Shown: positions 6,999 to 14,132, counted from the first letter of the stretch. The stretch is 18,537 bases of DNA from Clostridiales bacterium (GCA_004555705.1 SFHI01000052.1:1-18537); one strand, 5' to 3'. The notes: a model not told the origin generated them from the letters alone. Translations and numbers: made by a program.

Positions 6999-7139
6999 TT
7001 GACAATTTACAATTGACAATTGACAATTAAGGTATCCCTTCGGGATGAAATAAAAATCATTTCACCAAAAAACTTGCCGTATTATTGCAAAATCGTCCCG
7101 GTTATGACACAATAATTGTCAACTGTCAATTGTCAATTC
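6999..7139. repeat. Palindromic element 5, type C
   Basis: Arms made of TTGACAATT-like units (about 6999-7029) are matched by inverted units at about 7110-7137. A small hairpin, ATCCCTTCGGGAT, lies next to the left arm. The interior is AT-rich. Its right part (CGTCCCGGTTATGACAC) matches the left part of element 7 read on the other strand, so the two are relatives in opposite orientation. The common outer end is lost or reduced to AACGACAATTCTTC at about 7150. It occupies most of the 277-bp gap between argR and recN. Confidence 0.8.
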
Positions 7140-7227
7140 GGAAAAGCACGAACGACAATTCTTCACGCAGGTGAGAGAATCAGGTAAGCGTTGTACGATT
7201 ATCCAATATGGAAAGGGGCTTTGAGCT

Positions 7228-8877
7228 GTGCTGAGTTTGCTGCATATTGAAAATATCGCGGTGATTGAGGGAGCGGATATCTCCTTTGACCGGGGCTTCA
7301 ACGTGCTCACCGGCGAAACCGGCGCGGGCAAGTCCATTGTCATCGATGCCATTTCCGCCATCCTGGGGGAGCGGGCCTACCGGGACATGATCCGCACCGG
7401 CACCCAGAAGGCCTCCGTCCGGGCGGTGTTTACCCAGGTGCCGGAATACCCCTGGTTTGCCGAAAACGGGGTGGACTACGACCCGGAGACCGTGATCCAG
7501 CGGGAGATTTTCCTGGATGGGAAGAACGTCTGCCGGGTCAACGGGAGCCTGGTGTCCGTGGCCATTCTGCGGAAATTGGGCATCCAGTTAATCAATATCC
7601 ACGGACAGCACGATTCCGCTTCCCTCTTTGACGAGGATAACCATTTGAGCTTCCTGGACGCTTTCGGGGAGACCGAGGCCCTGCGGGAGGACTACGGCGA
7701 AAAATACCGGGCGGTGGCGGAGCTGCGCCGCCAGATCGACCGAATGAGCATGGACGAGGGGGAGAAGCTGCGCCGGATGGAGACCCTGCGCTACCAGATT
7801 GCCGAGATTGAAAAGGCAAAGCTGGAGCCGGGGGAGGACACCGCGCTGGAGGAACGCAGAAAGCTGCTGCAGAACGCGGAAAAGCTCTCGGACGGCATGG
7901 AGGAGGCGGTGGAATGCCTCTACGGCGGGGACGACAGCGACGGGGCCGCGGGGCTGCTTGCCCAGGCGGAGCGGGCTCTCGCCCGGATTTCCCGGTTCAG
8001 CGATGCTTTCTCCGAGTACCACGACCGGGTGGCGGACCTCATGTACCAGGTGCAGGATGCGGCCCGGGATGTGATGGCCGCCCGGGACGAGCTGAGCTAC
8101 TCCGCCGACGAGCTGGAACGGATCGAGGAAAGGCTGGATGTCATCCACAAGCTGCGCCGGAAATACGGCACGGACTGTGAGGAGATTCTTGCATATCTGG
8201 AGAAGGCCAAAAAGGAACTGGATGAGATCGAATTTGCCGACGACCATCTGGAGCGCCTTAAAAAGAAGCTGGAAAAGGCGGAGAAAACCGCCTGGGACGC
8301 CGCGCTGGCCCTGCGGAAGCAACGGAAGGAAGCCGCCGCGGCCATGTCGGAGCGGATTCTCACGGAGCTGAGCGGGCTGGATATGCCGGGGGTGAAGTTC
8401 TCCTGCGAGTTCCGGGAACTGGAGCTGACCCCGGGCGGGGCGGACGCGGTGGCGTTTTTCATGTCCGCCAATGCCGGCGAGGCCCTGAAGCCCATGGCCA
8501 AGGTGGCCTCCGGCGGTGAGCTGGCCCGAATCATGCTGGCCATGAAGAACGTGCTGGCGGAAAAGGATCAGGTGGGTACCCTGATTTTTGACGAGGTGGA
8601 TACCGGCGTTTCCGGAAGAGCCGCCCAGAAGGTGGCCCGGAAGCTGCAAAGCGTGGCGCGCCACAAGCAGGTGCTGTGCGTGACCCACCTGCCCCAGATG
8701 GCGGCTCTGGCGGACACCCATCTGCTGATCGCCAAGGAGCAGCGCTCGGGGAGAACCTATACCTCTGTCACCCCCCTGGACTTGGAGGGCCGCAAGCGGG
8801 AGCTGGCGAGAATCATCGGCGGCGAGAAGATCACCGAAACCACATTGAAGAGCGCCGAGGAAATGCTGAACCAGTAA
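7228..8877 (+). CDS. recN: DNA repair protein RecN (SMC-like ATPase)
   Basis: RecN is an SMC-like ATPase recruited early to DNA double-strand breaks. The 549-residue protein has an N-terminal ATPase half with Walker A GETGAGKS (29-36) and a conserved INIHGQHDSASLF, a long charged coiled-coil middle (about 155-390, with repeated EKAKKELDEIE and RLKKKLEKAEK segments), and a C-terminal half with the ABC signature ASGGELARIML (about 425-435), Walker B TLIFDEVDTGVSG (about 450-462) and THLPQMAALAD. Length is normal. The start is GTG 7228, with AAGGGG 9 nt upstream. A 277-bp gap containing a type C repeat separates it from argR; I saw no separate promoter. An SOS box was looked for and not convincingly found. 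Confidence 0.97.
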   Translation: MLSLLHIENIAVIEGADISFDRGFNVLTGETGAGKSIVIDAISAILGERAYRDMIRTGTQKASVRAVFTQVPEYPWFAENGVDYDPETVIQREIFLDGKNVCRVNGSLVSVAILRKLGIQLINIHGQHDSASLFDEDNHLSFLDAFGETEALREDYGEKYRAVAELRRQIDRMSMDEGEKLRRMETLRYQIAEIEKAKLEPGEDTALEERRKLLQNAEKLSDGMEEAVECLYGGDDSDGAAGLLAQAERALARISRFSDAFSEYHDRVADLMYQVQDAARDVMAARDELSYSADELERIEERLDVIHKLRRKYGTDCEEILAYLEKAKKELDEIEFADDHLERLKKKLEKAEKTAWDAALALRKQRKEAAAAMSERILTELSGLDMPGVKFSCEFRELELTPGGADAVAFFMSANAGEALKPMAKVASGGELARIMLAMKNVLAEKDQVGTLIFDEVDTGVSGRAAQKVARKLQSVARHKQVLCVTHLPQMAALADTHLLIAKEQRSGRTYTSVTPLDLEGRKRELARIIGGEKITETTLKSAEEMLNQ

Positions 8878-8903
8878 CGGGACTCCGAATCCTCCGGGAG
8901 GAC

Positions 8904-9125
8904 AAATTGGTGTTTGCGCACGGATATAGTTGACAGTTGACAGTGGAAAGTGGACAGTTGTGGTATCCCCTTCGGGGATAAAATTAAAATATTGATATCG
9001 CAAAATGTCGCATTTTATCAAGAAATGTAACGATAACCAAATTTATAGTTTTATAACGTCCCGAAGGGACTCCTTAACTGTCCACTGTCAACTTTCAACT
9101 GTCCACTGTTGTAAGCAACAATTCA
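8904..9125. repeat. Palindromic element 6, type C variant
   Basis: Ends AAATTGGTGTTT (8904-8915) and AAGCAACAATTCA (9113-9125) are close to the common end. Arms use the variant units GTTGACAGTTGACAGTGG on the left and CAACTTTCAACTGTCCACTG on the right. Hairpins ATCCCCTTCGGGGAT and GTCCCGAAGGGAC lie just inside the arms. The arm sequence differs from elements 5 and 7 (ACAGT in place of ACAAT), yet the two arms match each other. It begins 26 nt after the recN stop. Confidence 0.82.
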
Positions 9126-9159
9126 TCGTTTCTCTGGCGCCTCAAAACCGGGTTTCCTC

Positions 9160-9188
9160 TTGACAAATGCGCTCGTTTTTGCTAGGAT
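9160..9188 (+). promoter_or_regulatory. Promoter of the T-box unit
   Basis: A perfect TTGACA (9160-9165) and TAGGAT (9183-9188) are 17 bp apart. Transcription should begin near 9195, just ahead of the T-box leader. Confidence 0.85.
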
Positions 9189-9194
9189 AGGCCG

Positions 9195-9452
9195 GTAAAC
9201 ACGGTGATGGGATGAAGTAAGCGCCCCGCTTTCCTCCAGAGAGTTCCCGGTTGGTGCAAGGGAACAGGGAAGCGCGCCCAAATACCTCCCGGAGTGGCCC
9301 CCCTGAAACTGTCAGTAGGGGAGGACGGGTTCGCCCGACACAGCGAGAGGTGTTGTCTGACACCGTGAGGGCATTTTCGTGAGGGAATGCCGAATTAGAG
9401 GTGGTACCGCGTATTTTACGCCCTCTATCCCATTGGGATGGAGGGCGATTTT
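9195..9452 (+). promoter_or_regulatory. T-box leader, probably tyrosine-responsive
   Basis: T-box leaders bind uncharged tRNA in the nascent mRNA and switch from terminator to antiterminator. The diagnostic T-box is AGAGGTGGTACCGCG at 9397-9411; its TGGT pairs with tRNA ending ACCA, which fits the A73 discriminator of tRNA-Tyr. Upstream is a Stem I with AGTA near 9216, the AGAGAG bulge (about 9238-9243) and the distal loop GGTTGGTGCAAGG. On the 3' side of Stem I the specifier after CCCAAA reads TAC (9283-9285), a tyrosine codon. The terminator is at 9419-9452. The nearest synthetase gene is tyrS at 11061, which agrees with the specifier, but an M28 peptidase gene and two repeats lie between. 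Codon assignment is inferred by position, not by folding software. Confidence 0.9.
9419..9452 (+). terminator. T-box-controlled intrinsic terminator
   Basis: The stem CGCCCTCTATCCC pairs with GGGATGGAGGGCG around a short ATT loop, and ATTTT follows. It starts 7 nt after the T-box motif, as expected for the terminator that competes with the antiterminator. Confidence 0.85.
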
Positions 9453-9480
9453 GCGCAACCGAAGCATGAGCCGGACGAAG

Positions 9481-9663
9481 AAATTGTTGTTTGAACGGCT
9501 TCGCCAAATTGACAATTGACAGTTGACAATTATTGTGTCATAAACGGGACGATTTTGAAATAAAACGCCTTGTTTCCGACCATTAATATTTCAGTTTTCA
9601 TCCCGAAGGGATTCCTTAATTGTCAATTGTCAATTGTTAATTGTCAATTATAAACAACAATTT
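9481..9663. repeat. Palindromic element 7, type C, complete
   Basis: The element is 183 bp and bounded by perfect AAATTGTTGTTT (9481-9492) and AAACAACAATTT (9652-9663). Left arm units are TTGACAATTGACAGTTGACA; the right arm has inverted TTGTCAATTG units at about 9618-9649, with the hairpin ATCCCGAAGGGAT beside it. The interior is AT-rich and related to element 5 in inverted orientation. It lies between the T-box terminator and the M28 gene, so it is part of that mRNA leader when the terminator is open. Confidence 0.88.
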
Positions 9664-9717
9664 GTCATCGTCCCGGCGGTGTTTGCCGGGCTGCGGTTTT
9701 GGAAGGAGGAAGATAGA

Positions 9718-10674
9718 ATGCTGAATACGCCCATGGATGTATTGACCGCGTTTCCGGTACGAAAGTCCGGGAAACAGAAGGCCGCATTCCGGGCGGCGGT
9801 GCAAGGGTATGCCCGGGAGCTGGGCTACGAATACCGGGAAGAAAAGGGCAGCTTCGGCTGCCGGAATGTGGTGCTGGGGGACCCGGAGGGGGCGGAATAC
9901 CTGGTGACAGCCCACTACGACACCTGCGCCGCGCTGCCTTTTCCAAATTTCATTACCCCCTGTGCGCTGCTCCCGTTTCTGGGCTACCAGCTGCTCGTCT
10001 GCGTCTTTCTGCTGCTGATGCCGCTGATTCCCGCCCTGGCGGTGGGATATCTGGCGGGGGATTTTGATGTGAGTTTTGCCGTGTGGTATGCGCTGTTCTG
10101 GGTGGGCCTCGGGATGATGCTCTTCGGCCCCGCCAACAGGAGTAACGCCAACGACAACACCTCCGGCGTAGTGACGGTGCTGGAAATCGCCCGAACCCTG
10201 CCCCAGCTTCACCGGGGGAAGGTGTGCTTCGTGCTCTTCGATCTGGAGGAGGCGGGCCTCATCGGCTCCGCGTCCTACCGCAAGACTCATAAGAAGGAGA
10301 CCAACCGGCAGCTGGTGCTGAATCTTGACTGCGTGGGGGACGGTGACACGATCCTGCTCTTTCCCACGAAGAAGCTCCGGAAAGACCAAACGCGGATGGA
10401 AGGTCTCCGGAAACTCCGGGGCTCCTTCGGGGAGAAACGGCTGGACATCCGGGAAAAGGGCTTCGCGGTTTACCCCTCGGATCAGGGGAATTTCCCCTAT
10501 GGCGTGGGCATCTGCGCTTTGAGAAAAGGCCCCGTGGGTCTGTATCTGGGCCGCATTCACACCAAGCGGGATACCATTCTGGAACAGACCAATGTAAATC
10601 TTCTGCGCTCGGCTCTCACCAGCTTCATTACCAGGGCAGAAAACAGGAATCGCAGCGCCCTGTCAAAGGAATAG
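9718..10674 (+). CDS. Membrane-anchored M28 family zinc peptidase
   Basis: This 318-residue protein has the full M28 metal and catalytic set: His66 and Asp68 in TAHYDT, bridging Asp146 in ANDNTSG, the Glu177-Glu178 pair in LFDLEEAGLIGS, Asp204 in LNLDCVGDG and His281 in RIHTKRD. M28 enzymes are di-zinc aminopeptidases or carboxypeptidases; the substrate here is unknown. Two hydrophobic segments (about 82-114 and 119-137) are inserted between the first metal motif and the bridging Asp, so the catalytic domain carries a membrane hairpin. ATG 9718 is chosen because AGGAGG (9704-9709) stands 8 nt before it; the frame is open further upstream into repeat 7, which I reject as coding. It is first after the Tyr T-box, so it is probably induced with tyrS. 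Possible roles are amino-acid salvage or peptide processing (inference). Confidence 0.9.
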   Translation: MLNTPMDVLTAFPVRKSGKQKAAFRAAVQGYARELGYEYREEKGSFGCRNVVLGDPEGAEYLVTAHYDTCAALPFPNFITPCALLPFLGYQLLVCVFLLLMPLIPALAVGYLAGDFDVSFAVWYALFWVGLGMMLFGPANRSNANDNTSGVVTVLEIARTLPQLHRGKVCFVLFDLEEAGLIGSASYRKTHKKETNRQLVLNLDCVGDGDTILLFPTKKLRKDQTRMEGLRKLRGSFGEKRLDIREKGFAVYPSDQGNFPYGVGICALRKGPVGLYLGRIHTKRDTILEQTNVNLLRSALTSFITRAENRNRSALSKE

Positions 10675-10676
10675 AT

Positions 10677-11020
10677 AGATTGTTGTTTGACGATTTCCGC
10701 ACACGCTGCGCTGCCACCGTAGGGGCGGCTATTAGCCGCCCGAACGCTTAAGGCTTATGAGCGTTTTCGATAAAAGGGATGCTTTTATAGTCGGGCACCT
10801 CTAAAAACTACCCTTTTGGGTTTTGGGCGGATCTTTTGCCCCAACAATGCATTTTGAAAAGTTCGAAATACACCAAGTATTCCGAACTTTCCAAAACTTT
10901 TGTTGGAACAAAATCTCTCGCCCAAAACACCAAAAAGTAGTTTTTAGAGGTCGCCAGTCGAAAGCAAAGCGGGCGGATACTATCCGCCCCTACGATAACG
11001 AGTCGGCAAACACCAATTTA
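10677..11020. repeat. Palindromic element 8, type B with a nested hairpin
   Basis: The element is about 344 bp and bounded by AGATTGTTGTTT (10677-10688), 2 nt after the M28 stop, and AAACACCAATTTA (11008-11020). The left hairpin GGGCGGCTATTAGCCGCCC is at about 10725-10743 and the right one, with stem GGCGGATA/TATCCGCC, at about 10970-10989. The two stems differ but each is self-complementary. The middle holds a separate 155-bp inverted repeat, described on its own. Beyond these repeats I see no gene in the 386-bp gap between the M28 gene and tyrS. Confidence 0.85.
10797..10951. repeat. Type D long hairpin nested inside element 8
   Basis: Outer arms ACCTCTAAAAACTAC (10797-10811) and GTAGTTTTTAGAGGT (10937-10951) are perfect inverts. 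Pairing continues inward, imperfectly, through GTTTTGGGCG with CGCCCAAAAC, CCAACA with TGTTGG, and GAAAAGTTCG with CGAACTTTCC around a short loop. It interrupts the interior of a type B element and looks like a small mobile palindrome inserted in another. A short open frame crossing it (83 codons from 10823) is not considered a gene. Confidence 0.82.
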
Positions 11021-11060
11021 CCGCTCAGAATACAAGGAATTTATGGAAAGGAAATGAACA

Positions 11061-12205
11061 ATGAAAGTATATGACGAACTGGTGGCCCGGGGCCTGATTG
11101 CCCAGGTGACCAATGAGGAAGAAATCCGGGAAATGATCGACAACGGCAAGGCCACCTTCTATATTGGCTTTGACCCCACGGCGGATTCCCTCCATGTGGG
11201 CCACTTCATGGCCCTGTGTCTCATGAAGCGGCTGCAGATGGCGGGCAACAAGCCCATCGCCTTCAGCACAACTGCGAATGCTTCAAAAAGCAGATGGAGC
11301 GGTTCATTGAGTTCGGCGAGGGCAAGGCCCGGATGGTGAACAACGCCGACTGGCTGCTGAACCTGAACTACATCGACTTCATCCGGGACATCGGCGGCTG
11401 CTTCTCCGTGAACAATATGCTCCGGGCGGAGTGCTTCAAGCAGAGAATGGAAAAGGGCCTTTCTTTCCTGGAGTTTAACTACATGCCCATGCAGTCCTAC
11501 GACTTCTACTACCTGTTCCAGCACTACGGCTGCAATATGCAGTTCGGCGGCAATGACCAGTGGAGCAATATGCTGGGCGGCACCGAGCTGATCCGCAAGA
11601 AACTGGGCAAGGATGCCCACGCCATGACCATCACTCTGCTTCTCAACTCCGAGGGCAAAAAGATGGGCAAGACCGCCAAGGGCGCGGTGTGGCTGGACCC
11701 CAACAAGACCTCTCCCTTCGAGTTCTACCAGTACTGGCGGAATGTGGCGGACGAGGATGTGATGAAGTGCATCCGGATGCTGACCTTCCTGCCCCTGGAG
11801 CAGATCGACGAGATGGACAGCTGGAAGGACGCCAAGCTGAACACTGCCAAGGAAATTCTGGCCTACGAGCTGACCAAGCTGGTCCACGGCGAGGAGGAGG
11901 CCGACAAGGCCCAGGCCGCCGCCAAGGCCCTGTTCGTGGGCGGCGGGGACGACACCAATATGCCCACCACCGAGATTTCCGCAGAGAAACTCCAGGATGG
12001 CAAAATCGGAATCCTGAATCTGATGGTAGCGTGCAAGCTGGCTTCCTCCAACAAGGAGGCCCGGCGGCTGGTGGAGCAGGGCGGCGTGTTCCTTAACGAC
12101 GAGAAGGTGGAGGCCGCCTCCTTTGCCGTGACCGAGGAGATGCTGAGAGCCGGCGTGAAGCTCCGCAAGGGCAAGAAGGTGTTCCACAAGGCGGTGCTGG
12201 CCTGA
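11061..12205 (+). pseudogene. tyrS: Tyrosyl-tRNA synthetase gene with internal deletion and frameshift
   Basis: TyrRS charges tRNA-Tyr with tyrosine. The first part (ATG 11061, AAGGA 8 nt upstream) encodes a normal N-terminus with FYIGFDPTADSLHVGHF (HIGH-type motif) up to NKPIA at 11253-11261. Homology then resumes in another frame at about 11264 with QHNCECFKKQMERF and runs to the end, including GGNDQWSNMLGG, the KMSKS-like KKMGKT and the C-terminal S4 domain (RRLVEQGGVFLNDEKV). About 27 residues of the GGGTG..GDPSG loop found in relatives are missing. Frame arithmetic fits a 79-bp deletion (length must leave remainder 1 on division by 3). As written, translation stops at 11339. It could be a true pseudogene, with another tyrS elsewhere, or a sequencing or assembly error. 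No promoter is seen in the 40 bp before the start, so it depends on the upstream T-box unit. Confidence 0.9.
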
Positions 12206-12660
12206 TGCTGGAGCTTGCCTGTGCTGCCGACCGCCCTGCGGTGAACGCCATGGCAAAGCAGGTTCATGCCATGCACGTTGCCTGGCGGCCGGATATTTAT
12301 GAGATGGTGGAGGAGCTCTATTCTGAGGAGCGGTTCCGGCAGGCGGTGGAGGAAAAACAGCTCTACGTTGCGAAAATCAACGGCACAGTGGTAGGGTATA
12401 CCCTGCTGCTGGTGCGTGAGGTGTCCCATCCCGGAACCGTGAAACGGAGGGTCATGCGCATCGACGAGATTTGCGTGGAGGAAAGCTGCCGAAATCAGGG
12501 AATCGGTCAGGAGATGATGGCGGAGGTCTGCGCTCTCGCCCGGGCCTTTGGCTGCCGGGATTTGCAGCTGGGGGTATACCCCCAGAACGATGCCGCCGTG
12601 GCCTTTTACGAAAAATGCGGCTTTACCATCCGAAGCATCGATATGCTGATGAAAGTATAA
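12205..12660 (+). CDS. GNAT family N-acetyltransferase
   Basis: This 151-residue protein belongs to the Gcn5-related acetyltransferases, which move an acetyl group from acetyl-CoA to an amine. The acetyl-CoA pyrophosphate-binding motif is CRNQGIGQEMM (about 95-105), preceded by the strand MRIDEICVEESC. The C-terminal AVAFYEKCGFTIRSIDMLM is the usual motif B region. The substrate is unknown. ATG 12205 shares one base with the tyrS TGA, so it is translationally coupled to the end of tyrS; the frameshift there could reduce its translation. A hairpin terminator follows. Length is normal and all core elements are present. Confidence 0.92.
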   Translation: MLELACAADRPAVNAMAKQVHAMHVAWRPDIYEMVEELYSEERFRQAVEEKQLYVAKINGTVVGYTLLLVREVSHPGTVKRRVMRIDEICVEESCRNQGIGQEMMAEVCALARAFGCRDLQLGVYPQNDAAVAFYEKCGFTIRSIDMLMKV

Positions 12661-12665
12661 CGGAC

Positions 12666-12695
12666 AGCCCCGGCACACGCCGGGGCTGCTGCTTT
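12666..12695 (+). terminator. Intrinsic terminator after the acetyltransferase gene
   Basis: The 9-bp perfect stem AGCCCCGGC/GCCGGGGCT (12666-12674 and 12679-12687) has an ACAC loop. The downstream tract GCTGCTTTGCG is poor in T, so termination may be partial. It would close the T-box-peptidase-tyrS-GNAT transcript. Confidence 0.7.
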
Positions 12696-12707
12696 GCGAT
12701 GCGGGTG

Positions 12708-12894
12708 TAAATTGTTGTTTAGCGGGCTGTGCCCCGATTACCTGTCATTGCGAACCAGTCCGCAGACTGGTGTGGCAATCCCCCGGTTAGAGAGGAAATG
12801 TTTCGCGTGACTTGTACCCATTCATCGGGGGGATTGCCACGCCAGTGTGCGCACTGGCTCGCAATGACAGCAAAAATGTGTAAACAACAATTTA
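12708..12894. repeat. Palindromic element 9, type A, complete, inverted order
   Basis: The element is 187 bp with perfect ends TAAATTGTTGTTTA (12708-12721) and TAAACAACAATTTA (12881-12894). The left core (about 12741-12785) is the C-type hairpin ACCAGTC/GACTGGT and the right core (about 12828-12870) is the G-type GCCAGTG/CACTGGC. This is the reverse order of elements 2, 3 and 10, meaning it is inserted in the other orientation. It lies between two converging genes. Confidence 0.88.
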
Positions 12895-12917
12895 TTGGAG
12901 CAAAGAGGTTTTGCGCG

Positions 12918-13787
12918 TCAGGTCAGCAGTTCCGCCAGGGCCTCACGGTGGGCATCGGTGAGGGGGGTCAGGGGCAGGCGGCAGGCGCCGCAGTCGTAGC
13001 CGATGAGGGCCATGGCTTCTTTTACGGGGATGGGGTTGACCTCGCAGAACAGAAGCTCCATCAGCGGCAGCAGCCGCAGCTGGAGGTCCGCAGCCGTGTC
13101 AAAGTCTCCATCGAGAGCCGCCCGGGCCATGGCCTGCATCCGGATGGGGTCCACGTTGGAGGCCACGGAAATGACCCCCTGACCGCCCAGGGCCATGACG
13201 GGCACGGTCATATCGTCGTTGCCGCTCCACACGGCGAAATCCAGGGGACAGGCGGCCCGGATTCTGGCGATTTTCGTGATATCCGGGGAGGCTTCCTTGA
13301 CCCCGGCGATGTTGGGCAGCCGGGCAAGCCGCTGGTACACGCTGACGGGTATGTCCACGCCGGTACGGGAGGGCACATTGTAGACGATGATGGGAATGCT
13401 GACGTGGGAGGCGATGGCGCTGTAGTGGGCGTAAAGCCCCTCGGGGGTAGCCTTGTTATAGTAGGGGGTCACCACCAGCAGAGCGTCGGCGCCCAGACTC
13501 TGGGCGGCGCGGCTGAGGGAGACGGCGTGCTCCGTGACGTTGGAGCCGGTGCCCGCTATGATGAGGATATCGTCCCCGGCGTACTCCGAGGAGCGCTGGA
13601 ACAACGCGAGCTTTTCTTCATCGGTAAGGGTGGCGGCTTCTCCGGTGGTGCCGCCCACGACCACGGCTTCGATCCCGGCATCCCGCTGGCGCAGCAGCAG
13701 CCGCTCCAGCAGGGGGAAATTGATGCTTCCGTTCAGAAAAGGGGTCACCAGTGCGGTGCAGACCCCGGTGAACAAAGACTTCTTCAT
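12918..13787 (-). CDS. dapA: 4-hydroxy-tetrahydrodipicolinate synthase
   Basis: DapA condenses pyruvate with aspartate semialdehyde, the first committed step to lysine and diaminopimelate for peptidoglycan. The 289-residue TIM-barrel protein has Thr47-Thr48 in GGTTGE, Tyr110 in TPYYN, Tyr136 and Arg141 in IVYNVPSRTG, and Schiff-base Lys164 in GVKEAS. Homology begins at MKKSLFTGVCTALVTPF, and GGAGG stands 9 nt before that ATG (13787), so the in-frame ATG 23 codons upstream is rejected. It is a single gene on the opposite strand, not next to other dap or lys genes. I could not define a promoter in the region between it and element 10. No lysine riboswitch is visible upstream. Confidence 0.97.
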   Translation of the reverse strand: MKKSLFTGVCTALVTPFLNGSINFPLLERLLLRQRDAGIEAVVVGGTTGEAATLTDEEKLALFQRSSEYAGDDILIIAGTGSNVTEHAVSLSRAAQSLGADALLVVTPYYNKATPEGLYAHYSAIASHVSIPIIVYNVPSRTGVDIPVSVYQRLARLPNIAGVKEASPDITKIARIRAACPLDFAVWSGNDDMTVPVMALGGQGVISVASNVDPIRMQAMARAALDGDFDTAADLQLRLLPLMELLFCEVNPIPVKEAMALIGYDCGACRLPLTPLTDAHREALAELLT

Positions 13788-13887
13788 AATCTGATACCTC
13801 CGGGCTATCCTATGAAGGGTATGGCGTTTTTGCCCTTGAAGGGGGAGAAAATCCATGGCCGTCTATCGGAACCCCTGGCAGTGCGGC

Positions 13888-14132
13888 AAATTGTTGTATG
13901 TAAGTGAACGCGAAATAAAACGCTGTCATTGCGAGCCAGTGCGCACACTGGCGTGGCAATCCCCCGGTTGATTGGAACCAGGTAACGATTACCACCAAGA
14001 ACTGTAGAAATCCCTGCTTTTCTGCGTGCTATTCGGTACATTTCTCCTCTAACGGGGGGATTGCCACACCAGTCTGCGGACTGGTTCGCAATGACAGGTA
14101 ATTTGCAATGTTACGTTTCAAACAACAATTTA
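13888..14132. repeat. Palindromic element 10, type A, complete
   Basis: The element is 245 bp from AAATTGTTGTAT (13888-13899) to AAACAACAATTTA (14120-14132). The left core is the G-type hairpin GCCAGTG/CACTGGC (about 13922-13965) and the right core the C-type ACCAGTC/GACTGGT (about 14055-14097). The linker is longer than in the others and shares sequence with the linker of element 1. It fills most of the 460-bp gap between the divergent dapA and prfB genes; apart from the prfB promoter nothing else was seen there. Confidence 0.88.

Noticed and set aside
6999..7137. CRISPR array in the TTGACAATT repeats
   Set aside because: Units are about 9-10 bp, directly abutting, without spacers, and form inverted arms.
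7140..7227. LexA/SOS box upstream of recN
   Set aside because: No sequence close to the Gram-positive SOS consensus could be confirmed by eye.
9634..9717. Upstream extension of the M28 peptidase
   Set aside because: The extra 28 codons come from the end of repeat 7, and a strong ribosome site marks ATG 9718.
10823..11074. 83-codon plus-strand frame before tyrS
   Set aside because: It lies within the nested hairpin of repeat 8, has no ribosome site, and overlaps the tyrS start.
11253..11275. Programmed frameshift in tyrS
   Set aside because: About 27 conserved residues are missing, not just a frame change, and no slippery heptamer or stimulatory element is seen.
13788..13887. Lysine riboswitch or promoter upstream of dapA
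   Set aside because: Only about 100 bp separates dapA from repeat 10, and no lysine-aptamer motifs or well-spaced promoter boxes were found.
12729..13907. 392-codon plus-strand frame over dapA
   Set aside because: It starts inside repeat 9 and runs opposite to the clearly real dapA on the minus strand.
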